A stretch of 36,675 nucleotides of DNA, from contig NZ_NFKI01000033.1 of NCBI RefSeq assembly GCF_002160305.1, positions 1 to 36,675 of the forward strand, given 5' to 3'. The notes beneath the pieces were generated by a model. The model saw nothing but the letters and a program-made list of their open reading frames with translations. It was not told the origin of the DNA and searched no databases. Origin of the DNA: Pseudoflavonifractor sp. An184. GTDB lineage: Bacteria > Bacillota > Clostridia > Oscillospirales > Oscillospiraceae. This document shows positions 23,306 to 31,984 of the stretch, piece after piece. The position numbers were made by a program, and so were the translations under genes. Every line of letters starts with the position of its first letter. Position 1 is the first letter of the stretch.

Positions 23306-24988
23306 ATGCCCCGCATACGCAAAGACAAAATGGCACGCAGTTATGCAGAGCCGTTTTGGAAAATTGGGCTATACATTCGACTATCCAGAGAGGACGACAA
23401 CGAGGACGAAAGCGAGAGTGTTATCAACCAAGAAAAGATACTCCGCGACTTTGTAGACAGCTATTTTGAGCCGGGAACCTATGTGATTGTAGACGTGTTT
23501 GCCGACGACGGATTGACAGGCACCGACACAGCGCGACCAAACTTCAAACGGCTTGAGGGCTGCATTGTCCGCAAAGAAGTAAACTGCATGATTATCAAAT
23601 CCCTTGCACGCGGTTTCCGCAACCTTGCCGATCAACAAAAGTTTTTGGAGGAGTTCATACCCATTCACGGCGCAAGGTTTATTTGCACAGGCACGCCATT
23701 TATTGACACTTACGCTAACCCCCATTCTGCAAGCGGTCTTGAAGTACCTATTAGGGGAATGTTCAATGAGCAGTTTGCCGCGACCACTTCCGAAGAAATC
23801 CGCAAAACATTCAAGATGAAACGGGAGCGCGGCGAGTTCATAGGCGCGTTTGCCCCTTATGGCTACAAGAAAGACCCAAACGACAAAAACAGCTTGATTG
23901 TAGATGAAGAAGCAGCGGAAGTTGTCAAAAGCATTTACCATTGGTTTGTCAATGAGGGGTACAGTAAAATGGGGATTGCAAAGCGGCTTAACCAAATGGG
24001 AGAGCCGAACCCCGAAGCCTATAAGAAGAAAAAAGGCTTTAAGTATAACAACCCTAATTCCGACAAAAACGATGGTTTGTGGTCTGCCAGCACGATTGCA
24101 AGGATATTGCAAAATGAAGTTTATACGGGCGTAATGGTGCAAGGCCGTAACCGCGTAATAAGCTACAAAGTACACAAGCAGATCAACGTCCCCGAAGAAG
24201 AATGGTTTGTCGTCCCCAACACACACGAAGCGATTATTGACAGGGAAACATTCGAGAAAGCGCAAGCCCTACATAAGCGCGACACAAGGACAGCCCCCGG
24301 CAAACAGGAAGTCTATCTCATGTCCGGCTTTGTCCGTTGCGCGGATTGCAAAAAGGCCATGCGGCGCAAAACCGCCCGTGATATTGCCTACTACTCTTGC
24401 CGTAGCTACACCGATAAGAAGATTTGCAGCAAACATTCTATCCGGCAAGACAAGTTGGAAAACGCGGTATTGGCAGCGTTGCAAATGCAAATTGCCCTTG
24501 TAGATCGGCTTGCAGAAGAAATTGAACGGATTAACAACGCGCCTGTTATCAACCGGGAAAGCAAAAGATTATCCTATTCCTTGAAACAGGCAGAGAAGCA
24601 GCTAAAACAGTACAATGACGCTTCCGACAGCTTGTACCTTGATTGGAAAAGCGGTGAGATTACCAAAGAGGAATACCGCCGCTTGAAAGGCAAGATTGCA
24701 GAACAGATACAACAGCTTGAAGCGAACATCTCCTATCTGAAAGAGGAAATGCAGGTAATGGCTGATGGTATCGGAACCGATGACCCGTATCTAACCGCCT
24801 TTCTGAAACACAAAAACATTCAGAGCCTTAACCGCGGGATTATGGTTGAACTCGTAAAAGCGGTTTGGGTGCATGAGAACGGGGAAATAACGGTTGACTT
24901 CAATTTTGCCGACGAGTACCAGCGAATTATTGATTACATTGAGAATAACCACAACGTTATCCAGGTGATTGAGAGCAAGGCAATCTAA
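23306..24988 (+). CDS. Large serine recombinase, integrase/excisionase of the ICE
   Basis: The 560-residue protein is complete. The resolvase domain holds the catalytic Ser27 in GLYIRLSREDD, with DGLTGTDTARPNF and KSLARGFRN further on. The Recombinase domain runs at about 170-300 (GLWSASTIARILQNEVYTG), a zinc ribbon at about 352-385 (CADCKKAM, YYSCRSYTDKKICSKH) and a coiled coil at about 415-500. It catalyses site-specific integration and excision through a Ser-DNA link. Start ATG 23306 follows GGGGGAAAGGAGGTATA. It is the last gene of the ICE; its stop lies about 50 bases before the disrupted collagen-like gene, the expected place for an attachment site. Confidence 0.95.
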   Translation: MPRIRKDKMARSYAEPFWKIGLYIRLSREDDNEDESESVINQEKILRDFVDSYFEPGTYVIVDVFADDGLTGTDTARPNFKRLEGCIVRKEVNCMIIKSLARGFRNLADQQKFLEEFIPIHGARFICTGTPFIDTYANPHSASGLEVPIRGMFNEQFAATTSEEIRKTFKMKRERGEFIGAFAPYGYKKDPNDKNSLIVDEEAAEVVKSIYHWFVNEGYSKMGIAKRLNQMGEPNPEAYKKKKGFKYNNPNSDKNDGLWSASTIARILQNEVYTGVMVQGRNRVISYKVHKQINVPEEEWFVVPNTHEAIIDRETFEKAQALHKRDTRTAPGKQEVYLMSGFVRCADCKKAMRRKTARDIAYYSCRSYTDKKICSKHSIRQDKLENAVLAALQMQIALVDRLAEEIERINNAPVINRESKRLSYSLKQAEKQLKQYNDASDSLYLDWKSGEITKEEYRRLKGKIAEQIQQLEANISYLKEEMQVMADGIGTDDPYLTAFLKHKNIQSLNRGIMVELVKAVWVHENGEITVDFNFADEYQRIIDYIENNHNVIQVIESKAI

Positions 24989-25033
24989 CGGCTTGCCTAC
25001 TCAACACAAAGGAAAATCTAATGTTGTGCATAA

Positions 25034-25906
25034 ATAAACGGCTCTACTGGTCCCACCGGTCCGACGGGCGCCACAGGGACTCAGGGCGCGACGGGCCCCA
25101 CCGGTCCGACGGGCGCCACAGGGGCTCAGGGCGCGACGGGCCCCACCGGTCCGACGGGCGCCCAGGGCGCGACGGGTCCCACCGGCCCGACGGGCGCTCA
25201 GGGCGCGACTGGTCCCACCGGCCCGACGGGCGCCGCGGGCGCCCAGGGAGCCACCGGCCCCACTGGCCCAACTGGACCCACTGGCCCGCGGGGGGCCACC
25301 GGGCCCGCTGGTCCCACCGGCCCGTCCGGTGAGGACGGAGACGCGGCCACCGTCCAGGTGGGCACCGTGACCACCGGAGAGCCGGGGAGCCAGGCGGCGG
25401 TCACCAACTCCGGCACGCAGCAGAACGCGGTGCTGAACTTTACCATTCCCAGAGGGGATGCGGGGACCGGGAGCCAGCCGGTCGCCCTGCTGTCGGCCTA
25501 TTCCACGCCGGTACAGAACGGGACCTCCGGCACTGCGCTGATTTTTGACCGCAACGGGCTGAGTTATGGCAGCGCCATCTCCCATGCCAGCAACAGCGCG
25601 GCCTTTACCATCAACACGCCGGGCGTCTATATGACGTCCTTCCAGGGGGTTATCAATCCGGCCTCCGGGAGCAACTTCCCTCTAAGTATCACCCTCACCC
25701 TCCAGCAGGGGGGGAGCGGCGTCCCGGGCGGGGGAGTGCTGCACACCTTCCACACCTCGGCGGACGCGGCGGTGCTGCCCATTGCCGTGCCGGTGGCCGT
25801 CACCTCCGCCCCCTCCACCTTACAGCTGGTGGGGACGGGAGGCGGCTTCCAGTACAGCGGCATCACCATGACCATCACCCGGCTGGGGGACATTCCCACC
25901 GCCTGA
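25034..25906 (+). pseudogene. Collagen-like (BclA-type) surface protein, 5'-truncated by the ICE
   Basis: An open frame without a start codon encodes 34 Gly-X-Y triplets, mostly GPT, GAT and GAQ (25040-25345), then a C-terminal domain of about 190 residues beginning [14 protein letters not shown] and containing NFTIPRG and [14 protein letters not shown]. The layout matches BclA-like exosporium glycoproteins of spore formers, whose C-terminal domain folds as a TNF/C1q-like trimer. A stop lies just upstream in frame at 25031-25033, in ICE DNA. The N-terminal anchor is missing and should sit on the far side of the ICE. The glycosyltransferase downstream fits this role, since O-glycans are added to such repeats. 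Confidence 0.8.
25040..25345 (+). repeat. Gly-X-Y collagen-like coding repeats
   Basis: Period nine bases, with GGTCCCACCGG and GGCGCCCAGGG units repeated many times. The repeats are coding and GC-rich, not a CRISPR array. The ICE joins at the first units. Confidence 0.9.
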
Positions 25907-25928
25907 TTGGCCAGCCGCCAGCGATTTC

Positions 25929-26198
25929 AGAGAGGGCGCGAAGCGCCCTCTCTCAGGCTGTCAAAAAAGTCCAAGGACTTTTCTGACAGCCTGAAAAATG
26001 CCGTTACTTTTCCGCCGCGTAGCGGCGGAAAAGTTCTCGCTGCGCTCGCCGAACGCCTTGCCAAGCAAGGCATTCGGGGCATTCGATCCCACTTGAGGCG
26101 GGCGGCTGCCCCCTCGAGCTCCCCCGCCAACACTCGGACGGATTCGTCTGAACAGAGGTTTTTCGACAAGCTGAGAGAGGGCGCTCTGCGCCCTCTCT
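25929..26198. repeat. MITE-like palindromic unit with terminal inverted repeats
   Basis: The unit starts and ends with hairpins having the same 11-bp arms AGAGAGGGCGC / GCGCCCTCTCT (25929-25953 and 26174-26198). The similarity extends inward as inverted repeats of about 38 bases (…CTCTCAG-CTGTC-AAAAA…, about five mismatches). Inside are a stem at 25955-25992, a perfect 13-bp hairpin ACTTTTCCGCCGC (26006-26034) and one at 26050-26076. There is no gene in this 314-base gap. The right hairpin followed by TTTT may end upstream transcripts. Confidence 0.7.
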
Positions 26199-26220
26199 TT
26201 TGTGGAAGGAGAGACTGAGA

Positions 26221-27315
26221 ATGAAAATCGTCGTATATGCCATCGCCAAGAACGAGGGCTTCTTTGTAGACCGGTGGATGGACTCCATGTCCGAGGCGGA
26301 CCAGGTGGTGGTGCTGGACACCGGCTCCGACGACGGCACGGCGGAGCGGCTGCGGGCCCGGGGGGCGCGGGTGACGGTGGAGCGGATCTCCCCCTGGCGG
26401 TTTGACCGGGCCCGGAACCGCTCTCTGGAGCTGGTTCCGGAGGACGCGGACGTGTGCGTGTGCACCGACCTGGACGAGGTGTTCCATCCCGGCTGGCGCT
26501 CCGCCCTGGAGGAGGTCTGGACGCCGGGGACCCGGCAGGCCTCCTACCGCTACACCTGGAGCTTTCAGCCCGACGGCTCCGAGGGGGTGGTGTTCTGGCA
26601 GGAGAAGATCCACGCCCGCCGCGGCTTCCGGTGGGTCCACCCGGTCCACGAGGTGCTGGAGTGGGTGGGGGAGGGGGAGCGGGGACTGCTGGCGTTGGCC
26701 CAGGGGGTCCAGCTGGACCACCACCCGGACCCCCAAAAATCCCGGGGACAGTACCTGCCCCTGCTGGAGCTGTCGGTGGCGGAGGACCCGGAGGACGACC
26801 GGAACCTCCACTATCTGGGCCGGGAGTACCTCTATTACGGCCGGTGGGACGACTGTATCCGCACCCTGACGCGGCATCTGGCTCTGCCCAGCGCCGTCTG
26901 GCGGGATGAGCGGGCGGCCTCCATGCGGTATATCGCCAGGGCCCACGCCCAAAAGGGGGAGCGGGATGAGGCCCGGGACTGGTATCTGCGGGCGGCGGCG
27001 GAGGCCCCACACCTGCGGGAGCCCTGGGTGGATCTGGCCATGCTCCTCTACGAGGACCAGGAGTGGGACGGCGTGCTGTACGCCACGGCCTGCGCCCTGA
27101 AAATCCGGGAGCGGCCCCGCACCTATATCTGTGAGGCGGAGGCCTGGGGCGGTCTGCCCCACGACCTGCGCTGTCAGGCCTATTACCACACCGGGCGGCT
27201 CCCTCAGGCCCTGGAGGAGGCCCGGCTGGCCCTGGCCGCCGCCCCCTCAGACCCCCGGCTGGCGGGGAATACGGAGCTGCTGGAGAAGATGGCGGGGCTG
27301 GCCGGGGAACTGTAA
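26221..27315 (+). CDS. Family 2 glycosyltransferase with C-terminal TPR-like repeats
   Basis: The 364-residue protein has a GT-A fold N-terminus (MKIVVYAIAKNEGFFVDRWM, LDTGSDDGT) with the metal-binding DLD at residues 83-85 (CTDLDEVF). The C-terminal half (about 190-364) is helical, with tetratricopeptide-like repeats (YIARAHAQKGERDEARDWY, CQAYYHTGRLPQALEEARLA). It probably transfers a sugar to a protein or cell-surface acceptor. Start ATG 26221 follows GGAAGGAGAG. The neighbouring collagen-like gene suggests it glycosylates that spore-surface protein, as in C. difficile where sgtA lies by bclA3; this is inference. A strong terminator follows. Confidence 0.85.
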   Translation: MKIVVYAIAKNEGFFVDRWMDSMSEADQVVVLDTGSDDGTAERLRARGARVTVERISPWRFDRARNRSLELVPEDADVCVCTDLDEVFHPGWRSALEEVWTPGTRQASYRYTWSFQPDGSEGVVFWQEKIHARRGFRWVHPVHEVLEWVGEGERGLLALAQGVQLDHHPDPQKSRGQYLPLLELSVAEDPEDDRNLHYLGREYLYYGRWDDCIRTLTRHLALPSAVWRDERAASMRYIARAHAQKGERDEARDWYLRAAAEAPHLREPWVDLAMLLYEDQEWDGVLYATACALKIRERPRTYICEAEAWGGLPHDLRCQAYYHTGRLPQALEEARLALAAAPSDPRLAGNTELLEKMAGLAGEL

Positions 27316-27324
27316 AGAAGCTGC

Positions 27325-27356
27325 AAGCGGTGCGGAGCAGTCCGCACCGCTTTTTC
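27325..27356 (+). terminator. Terminator after the glycosyltransferase
   Basis: A perfect 12-bp stem AAGCGGTGCGGA (27325-27336) / TCCGCACCGCTT (27341-27352), tetraloop GCAG, then a T tract. It lies 10 bases after the stop codon. Confidence 0.95.
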
Positions 27357-27535
27357 TGAGAATGGGGATGTCTTTTGTGCAAGGTGACAATTCCAAAATG
27401 GGAGAGAACGGGTGAAAAAATGGAGGATCTGGGCAGAAATGCACAATTTCCTACCGTAAACAGGACGTTTTTCCTCCCACCTCCGGCGTTAAGAAACCGT
27501 TAAAAATGTTGTTTTTTCTTTGGAGGAGAAGTATC

Positions 27536-27601
27536 ATGTATCAGAATAGAAATCAGTCTGTTAACATGGAAACGAATGTGAGGAGCATTTTCAGTTTATG
27601 A
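27536..27601 (+). CDS. Putative 21-codon upstream ORF coupled to the activase gene
   Basis: ATG 27536 follows TTTGGAGGAGAAGTATC, a strong ribosome binding site. The 21-residue frame ends with TGA at 27599-27601, overlapping the activase ATG (27598). The activase has its own weaker GAGGAG at 27580-27585, within the small ORF. This is a classic translational coupling arrangement. The peptide has no recognised family, so it may be a leader and not a functional protein. Confidence 0.5.
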   Translation: MYQNRNQSVNMETNVRSIFSL

Positions 27602-30540
27602 GTCTTCGTATCGGCATCGACATCGGCTCCACCACGGTCAAGGTGGTGGTGCTGGACGAACAGAACAAGCTGCTGTTCCGCTCCTATGAGCGGCACTACT
27701 CCAAGACCCGGGAGCGGGCCTGCGAGACCCTCCGGTCCATCTCCGACATGCTGGCGGGCAGGCAGGTGAAGATGGTCATTACCGGCTCCGCCGGACTGGG
27801 AGTGGCCAACGCCTCCGGGATCGACTTTGTTCAGGAGGTGTACGCCACCGCCGCGGCGGTGAACACCTACATACCGGGGACCGACGCGGTTATCGAGCTG
27901 GGGGGCGAGGACGCCAAGATCATCTTCTTCGGCGGCGCCCTGGAGGAGCGGATGAACGGCTCCTGCGCCGGCGGCACCGGCGCCTTCATTGACCAGATGG
28001 CCACCCTGATGAACGTGTCGGTGGATGAGTTGGACGCCCTCTCACTGAAGCATGAGAAGATCTACCCCATCGCCTCCCGCTGCGGCGTGTTTGCCAAGAG
28101 CGATATCCAGCCCATCCTGAACCAGGGCGGGCGGAAGGAGGACGTGGCCGCCTCCATCTTCCAGGCGGTGGTGGACCAGACGGTGGCCGGCCTCACCCAG
28201 GGCCGGGAGCTGAAGGGCAAGATCGTCTTTTTGGGCGGCCCCCTCCACTTCCTCATGGGCCTGCGGGAGCGGTTCGTGGAGACCCTGAAGCTGGATGAGG
28301 AGCACGCCATTTTCCCCGAGGACGGCGACTGCTTTGCCGCCATGGGCGCGGCCCTGTGTTCTTCCGACTATGACACCATCCTCTTTGAGGATGCCCTGAA
28401 AAAGCTGGAGGAGAGCGTGGACACCACCACCCTGGTAGACACCATGCCCCCCCTGTTCCAGGACGTGGCCGAGTACGGCGCCTTCTGCGCCCGGCACAAC
28501 GCCAAGCGCCCGCCCCAGGTGGATATCAAGACCTATGAGGGGCCCGCCTGGTTGGGCATCGACGCCGGCTCCACCACCACCAAGCTGGCCCTCATCACCG
28601 GGGACGGGGGACTGCTGTACACCTACTACCACTCCAACCTGGGCAACCCGGTGGCCATTGTGCTGGAGCAGCTGCGGGAGATCTACGCCCAGTGCGGGGA
28701 CCGCATCGAGATCAAGGGCGTGGCGGTCACCGGCTACGGCGAGGACCTGATCAAAAACGCCTTCTCCTGCGACCTGGGGCTGGTGGAGACCATGGCCCAC
28801 TACAAGGCGGCCGCCCACTTCGAGCCCGACGTGGACTTCATCATCGACATCGGCGGCCAGGACATGAAGTGCTTTAAAATCCGCAACGGAGCGGTGGACT
28901 CCATCATGCTCAACGAGGCATGCTCCTCCGGCTGCGGCTCCTTCATCGAGACCTTCGCCAAGGCCCTGGGCTACACCATCGCCGACTTTGCCAAGCTGGG
29001 CCTGTTCGCCCAGAAGCCGGTGAATCTGGGCTCCCGCTGCACCGTGTTCATGAACTCCAGCGTGAAGCAGGCCCAGAAGGACGGGGCCAGCGTGGAAGAG
29101 ATCTCCGCCGGCCTGTCCATCTCCATCGTGAAAAACGCCATCTACAAGGTTATCCGGGCGGCCTCCGCCGACGACCTGGGCAAGCACATCGTGGTCCAGG
29201 GCGGTACCTTCCTCAACGACGCGGTTCTCCGGGCCTTTGAGCAGGAGCTGGGCCGGGACGTGACCCGCCCCACCATCTCCGGCATCATGGGGGCCTTCGG
29301 CGCGGCCCTGGCCGCCCGGGACCTGCACCTGGAGAAGAGCGCGGTGCTCACCGCCCAGGCCCTGGAGAAGTTCACCCACACCGCCAAGCCCGCCACCTGC
29401 GGCCTGTGCACCAACCACTGCGCCCTGACTGTCAACACCTTCGACGGCGGCCGGCGCTTTGTCTCGGGCAACCGGTGCTCCCGCCCTCTGGGAGAGGAGC
29501 CCACTCACCTGCCCGACCTGATGCGCTATAAATACGCAAAGCTCCGCGCCCTCCAGGGCAAGGGCCAGGGGGACGGCTCCCGGGGGCGCATCGGCATCCC
29601 CTTCGGCCTGAACATGTACGAGAACCTGCCCTTCTGGTTCGAGCTGTTCACACGCCTGAATTTCGAGGTGGTCCTCTCCCCGGAGTCCAGCCGGAAGCTG
29701 TATGTGAAGGGTCAGCGCACCATCCCCTCGGACACGGTGTGCTACCCCGCCAAGCTGCTCCACGGCCATATGGAGGCCCTGGTGGAGCAGGGGGTGGACG
29801 CCATCTTCTACCCCTGCATGCCCTACAACTTCAACGAGGGGGTCAGCGACAACAACTACAACTGCCCCGTGGTGGCCTACTACCCGGAGCTGCTGGCCGC
29901 CAATGTGCCGGAGCTGAAAAAGACCCGGTACCTGTACCCCTACTTCGGCCTGCACCGCCCCAAGGACTTTGAGAAGCACGCCGCCAAGTGGTTCGAGGAG
30001 GAGTTCGGCGTCCCCAGGAAGGAGACGGTGGCCGCCGCCCGGGCGGCCTACGGGGCCTATGACGCATATAAGAACGATTTACGCGCCACTGCCCAGCAGT
30101 ACATCGCCCAGGCCCGGGCCGAGGACCGCCCCATTCTGGTGGTGGCCGGCCGCCCCTACCACATGGACCCGGAGATTAACCACGGCATCAACGACCTGAT
30201 CACCAACTACGGCTTTATTCTGATTACCGAGGACGCGGTGGCCTATCTGGAGGATAAGGCCCCCCGCCACGTGCTCAACCAGTGGACCTACCACGCCCGC
30301 ATGTACAACGCCGCCCGGTATGTGTGCACTCAGCCGGACATGGAGCTCATCCAGCTGGTGAGCTTCGGCTGCGGCATCGACGCCATCACCGGCGATGAGA
30401 TGCGCTCCATCCTGGAGGAGGGCGGCAAGCTGTACACCCAGCTGAAGATCGACGACATCAGCAATCTGGGCGCCGTCAAGATCCGCATCCGCTCCCTGAT
30501 GGCGGCCATTGAGGCACGCAAGCAGAAGGCAGCTGAGTAA
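27598..30540 (+). CDS. Acyl-CoA dehydratase activase-like protein (two BadF/BadG/BcrA/BcrD ATPase domains)
   Basis: The 980-residue protein has two actin-like ATPase modules: residues 1-270 (IGIDIGSTTVKVVVLD, SCAGGTGAF) and about 317-585 (LGIDAGSTTTKLALI, SSGCGSFIE, with the Cys that ligates the [4Fe-4S] cluster in activases). A Cys cluster CGLCTNHC follows near residue 600. A DUF2229/HgdB-like part (about 660-975) has GIPFGLNMYENLPFW. Activases of 2-hydroxyacyl-CoA dehydratases drive ATP-dependent electron transfer to the dehydratase. This long double form is widespread in Clostridia and its substrate is unknown. The next gene is its probable partner. Start ATG 27598 overlaps the stop of a 21-codon upstream ORF. 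Confidence 0.9.
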   Translation: MSLRIGIDIGSTTVKVVVLDEQNKLLFRSYERHYSKTRERACETLRSISDMLAGRQVKMVITGSAGLGVANASGIDFVQEVYATAAAVNTYIPGTDAVIELGGEDAKIIFFGGALEERMNGSCAGGTGAFIDQMATLMNVSVDELDALSLKHEKIYPIASRCGVFAKSDIQPILNQGGRKEDVAASIFQAVVDQTVAGLTQGRELKGKIVFLGGPLHFLMGLRERFVETLKLDEEHAIFPEDGDCFAAMGAALCSSDYDTILFEDALKKLEESVDTTTLVDTMPPLFQDVAEYGAFCARHNAKRPPQVDIKTYEGPAWLGIDAGSTTTKLALITGDGGLLYTYYHSNLGNPVAIVLEQLREIYAQCGDRIEIKGVAVTGYGEDLIKNAFSCDLGLVETMAHYKAAAHFEPDVDFIIDIGGQDMKCFKIRNGAVDSIMLNEACSSGCGSFIETFAKALGYTIADFAKLGLFAQKPVNLGSRCTVFMNSSVKQAQKDGASVEEISAGLSISIVKNAIYKVIRAASADDLGKHIVVQGGTFLNDAVLRAFEQELGRDVTRPTISGIMGAFGAALAARDLHLEKSAVLTAQALEKFTHTAKPATCGLCTNHCALTVNTFDGGRRFVSGNRCSRPLGEEPTHLPDLMRYKYAKLRALQGKGQGDGSRGRIGIPFGLNMYENLPFWFELFTRLNFEVVLSPESSRKLYVKGQRTIPSDTVCYPAKLLHGHMEALVEQGVDAIFYPCMPYNFNEGVSDNNYNCPVVAYYPELLAANVPELKKTRYLYPYFGLHRPKDFEKHAAKWFEEEFGVPRKETVAAARAAYGAYDAYKNDLRATAQQYIAQARAEDRPILVVAGRPYHMDPEINHGINDLITNYGFILITEDAVAYLEDKAPRHVLNQWTYHARMYNAARYVCTQPDMELIQLVSFGCGIDAITGDEMRSILEEGGKLYTQLKIDDISNLGAVKIRIRSLMAAIEARKQKAAE

Positions 30541-30560
30541 AAAATAGACTGCGGGAGCAG

Positions 30561-30627
30561 ATAGGAGTGAGGAGATAGAAGATAGGAGATATTTCCTCCG
30601 CTGTTCTGTCAACTCCTATCTCCTATC
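30561..30627. repeat. GATAGGAG-type inverted repeats between the two activase genes
   Basis: GATAGGAGAT (30581-30590) pairs with ATCTCCTATC (30618-30627), and ATAGGAGT (30561-30568) with ACTCCTAT (30612-30619). The motif GATAGGAG/AGGAGATAG recurs several times in the 106-base gap. It can form a hairpin in the mRNA, with no T tract, and may be one copy of a dispersed repeat. Confidence 0.6.
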
Positions 30628-30646
30628 CAAGAAAAAAGGAGTATTT

Positions 30647-31984
30647 ATGGCTAAGTTAGTATACGACGAGACCGGCCGCCTGCTGTTTACCAAGGAGATG
30701 AAGGAGGAGTACACCCTCCTCATGCCCCAGATGCTCCCGGTCCACTTCAGCATGATGCAGAAGCTGCTGCAGAACGCCGGGTATAAGGTGGATATGCTCA
30801 CCACCAACCACCGGGGGATCGTGGATGAGGGGCTGAAGTACGTCCACAACGATACCTGCTACCCCGCCCTGCTGGTCATCGGCCAGCTGATCGACGCGGT
30901 GAAGCACGGAGGCTATGACCCCCACAAGGTGGGCCTGCTCATCACCCAGACCGGCGGCGGCTGCCGGGCCTCCAACTACATCCACCTGCTGCGCAAGGCC
31001 CTGGAGAAGGCGGATATGGCCTACATCCCCGTGGTGTCCGTCAACCTGTCCGGCCTGGAGAAGAACCCCGGCTTCAAGCTGACCATCCCCTTTATCCGCA
31101 AGGCGGTGTACGCCATGATGTACGGGGACATCATCGTCAATGTGGCCAACCAGGTCCGCCCCTATGAGGTGAACCAGGGGGAGACCGATTCCATGATCGA
31201 GGCCTGGACCCACAAGCTGGTGGACGGCTTCGAGGCGGGCAAGGGCATGAGCCGGGGCCAGATGCGCCGGCTGTTTGCCCAGATCTGCGGCGACTTCGCC
31301 GCCATCCCCGTCCAGGGAGAGCCCAAGGTCCGCGTGGGCGTGGTGGGCGAGATCTATGTGAAGTTCGCTCCCCTGGGGAACAACAATCTGGAAAAATTCC
31401 TCCTCAGCGAGGGGGTGGAGCCGGTGGTCCCCGGCCTCACCGACTTTATCATCTTCAAGATCTACAACCGTGTGGCCGATGTGGACCTGTACGGCGGCAA
31501 GTGGATCAAGAAGGCGGCCTGCAAGATCTTTATGGGCTATGTGGAGAACTGCCAGAAGGACATGATTCAGGCCCTGGAGAATTCCGGCCGCTTCCGGGCT
31601 CCCGGCACCTTCCGGGAGCTGCACTCCCTGGTCCACGGGTACCTGGGGGACGGCAACAAGATGGGGGAGGGCTGGCTCCTCACCGCCGAGATGCTGGAGC
31701 TCATCCACTCCGGTACCGGCAACATCGTGTGTACCCAGCCCTTCGGCTGCCTGCCCAACCACATCGTGGGCAAGGGCATGATCCGCAAGCTGAAGGAGGA
31801 CTACCCCGACTCCAATATTGTGGCCATCGATTACGACGCCAGCGCCACCAAGATCAACCAGGAGAACCGGATCAAGCTCATGCTGGCCAACGCCAAGGGC
31901 ATGGCCAAGCAGGAGAAGGCCGCCCGGGAGGTCCCCGCCCAAGAGGCGGCGGAGCCCCTCACCCGCGCCTCCGCCCACGCCTGA
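30647..31984 (+). CDS. 2-Hydroxyacyl-CoA dehydratase-like (HgdB-type) protein
   Basis: The 445-residue protein has GGGCRASNYIHLLRKAL at about residues 103-120, preceded by NDTCYPALLVIGQL at about 67-80, and a C-terminal block with CTQPFGCLPNHIVGKG at about 363-378. Cysteines at these places are expected [4Fe-4S] ligands of the HgdB/FldBC dehydratase fold. In many Firmicutes the same segment is fused to the C-terminus of the preceding activase as one protein of about 1400 residues; here it is separate. Start ATG 30647 follows AAAAAAGGAG. A low-complexity Ala/Glu tail ends the protein. Its substrate is unknown. Confidence 0.85.
   Translation: MAKLVYDETGRLLFTKEMKEEYTLLMPQMLPVHFSMMQKLLQNAGYKVDMLTTNHRGIVDEGLKYVHNDTCYPALLVIGQLIDAVKHGGYDPHKVGLLITQTGGGCRASNYIHLLRKALEKADMAYIPVVSVNLSGLEKNPGFKLTIPFIRKAVYAMMYGDIIVNVANQVRPYEVNQGETDSMIEAWTHKLVDGFEAGKGMSRGQMRRLFAQICGDFAAIPVQGEPKVRVGVVGEIYVKFAPLGNNNLEKFLLSEGVEPVVPGLTDFIIFKIYNRVADVDLYGGKWIKKAACKIFMGYVENCQKDMIQALENSGRFRAPGTFRELHSLVHGYLGDGNKMGEGWLLTAEMLELIHSGTGNIVCTQPFGCLPNHIVGKGMIRKLKEDYPDSNIVAIDYDASATKINQENRIKLMLANAKGMAKQEKAAREVPAQEAAEPLTRASAHA

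Larger units (their letters stand above)
1102..25046. mobile_element. Integrative and conjugative element (left end outside window)
   Basis: Between the maff2 remnant and the collagen-like gene lie a type IV secretion operon, relaxase/MobC, antirestriction, regulators, cargo and a terminal serine integrase. GC content falls from the flanking chromosome, and the AT-rich cargo at 19.8-21.4 kb is lower still. The right end is set to 25033-25046, where the collagen frame begins. The coupling protein and left end must lie beyond the nested insertion. Confidence 0.85.

Noticed and set aside
25040-25345. CRISPR array
   Set aside because: The repeats have a nine-base period without spacers and translate as Gly-X-Y triplets.
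28042-29979. A 645-codon minus-strand frame opposite the activase gene
   Set aside because: Composition is low-complexity (Val, Gly, His, Leu, Gln); it is a shadow of a well-supported gene. The same holds for 30656-32293 and 25927-27382 on the minus strand.
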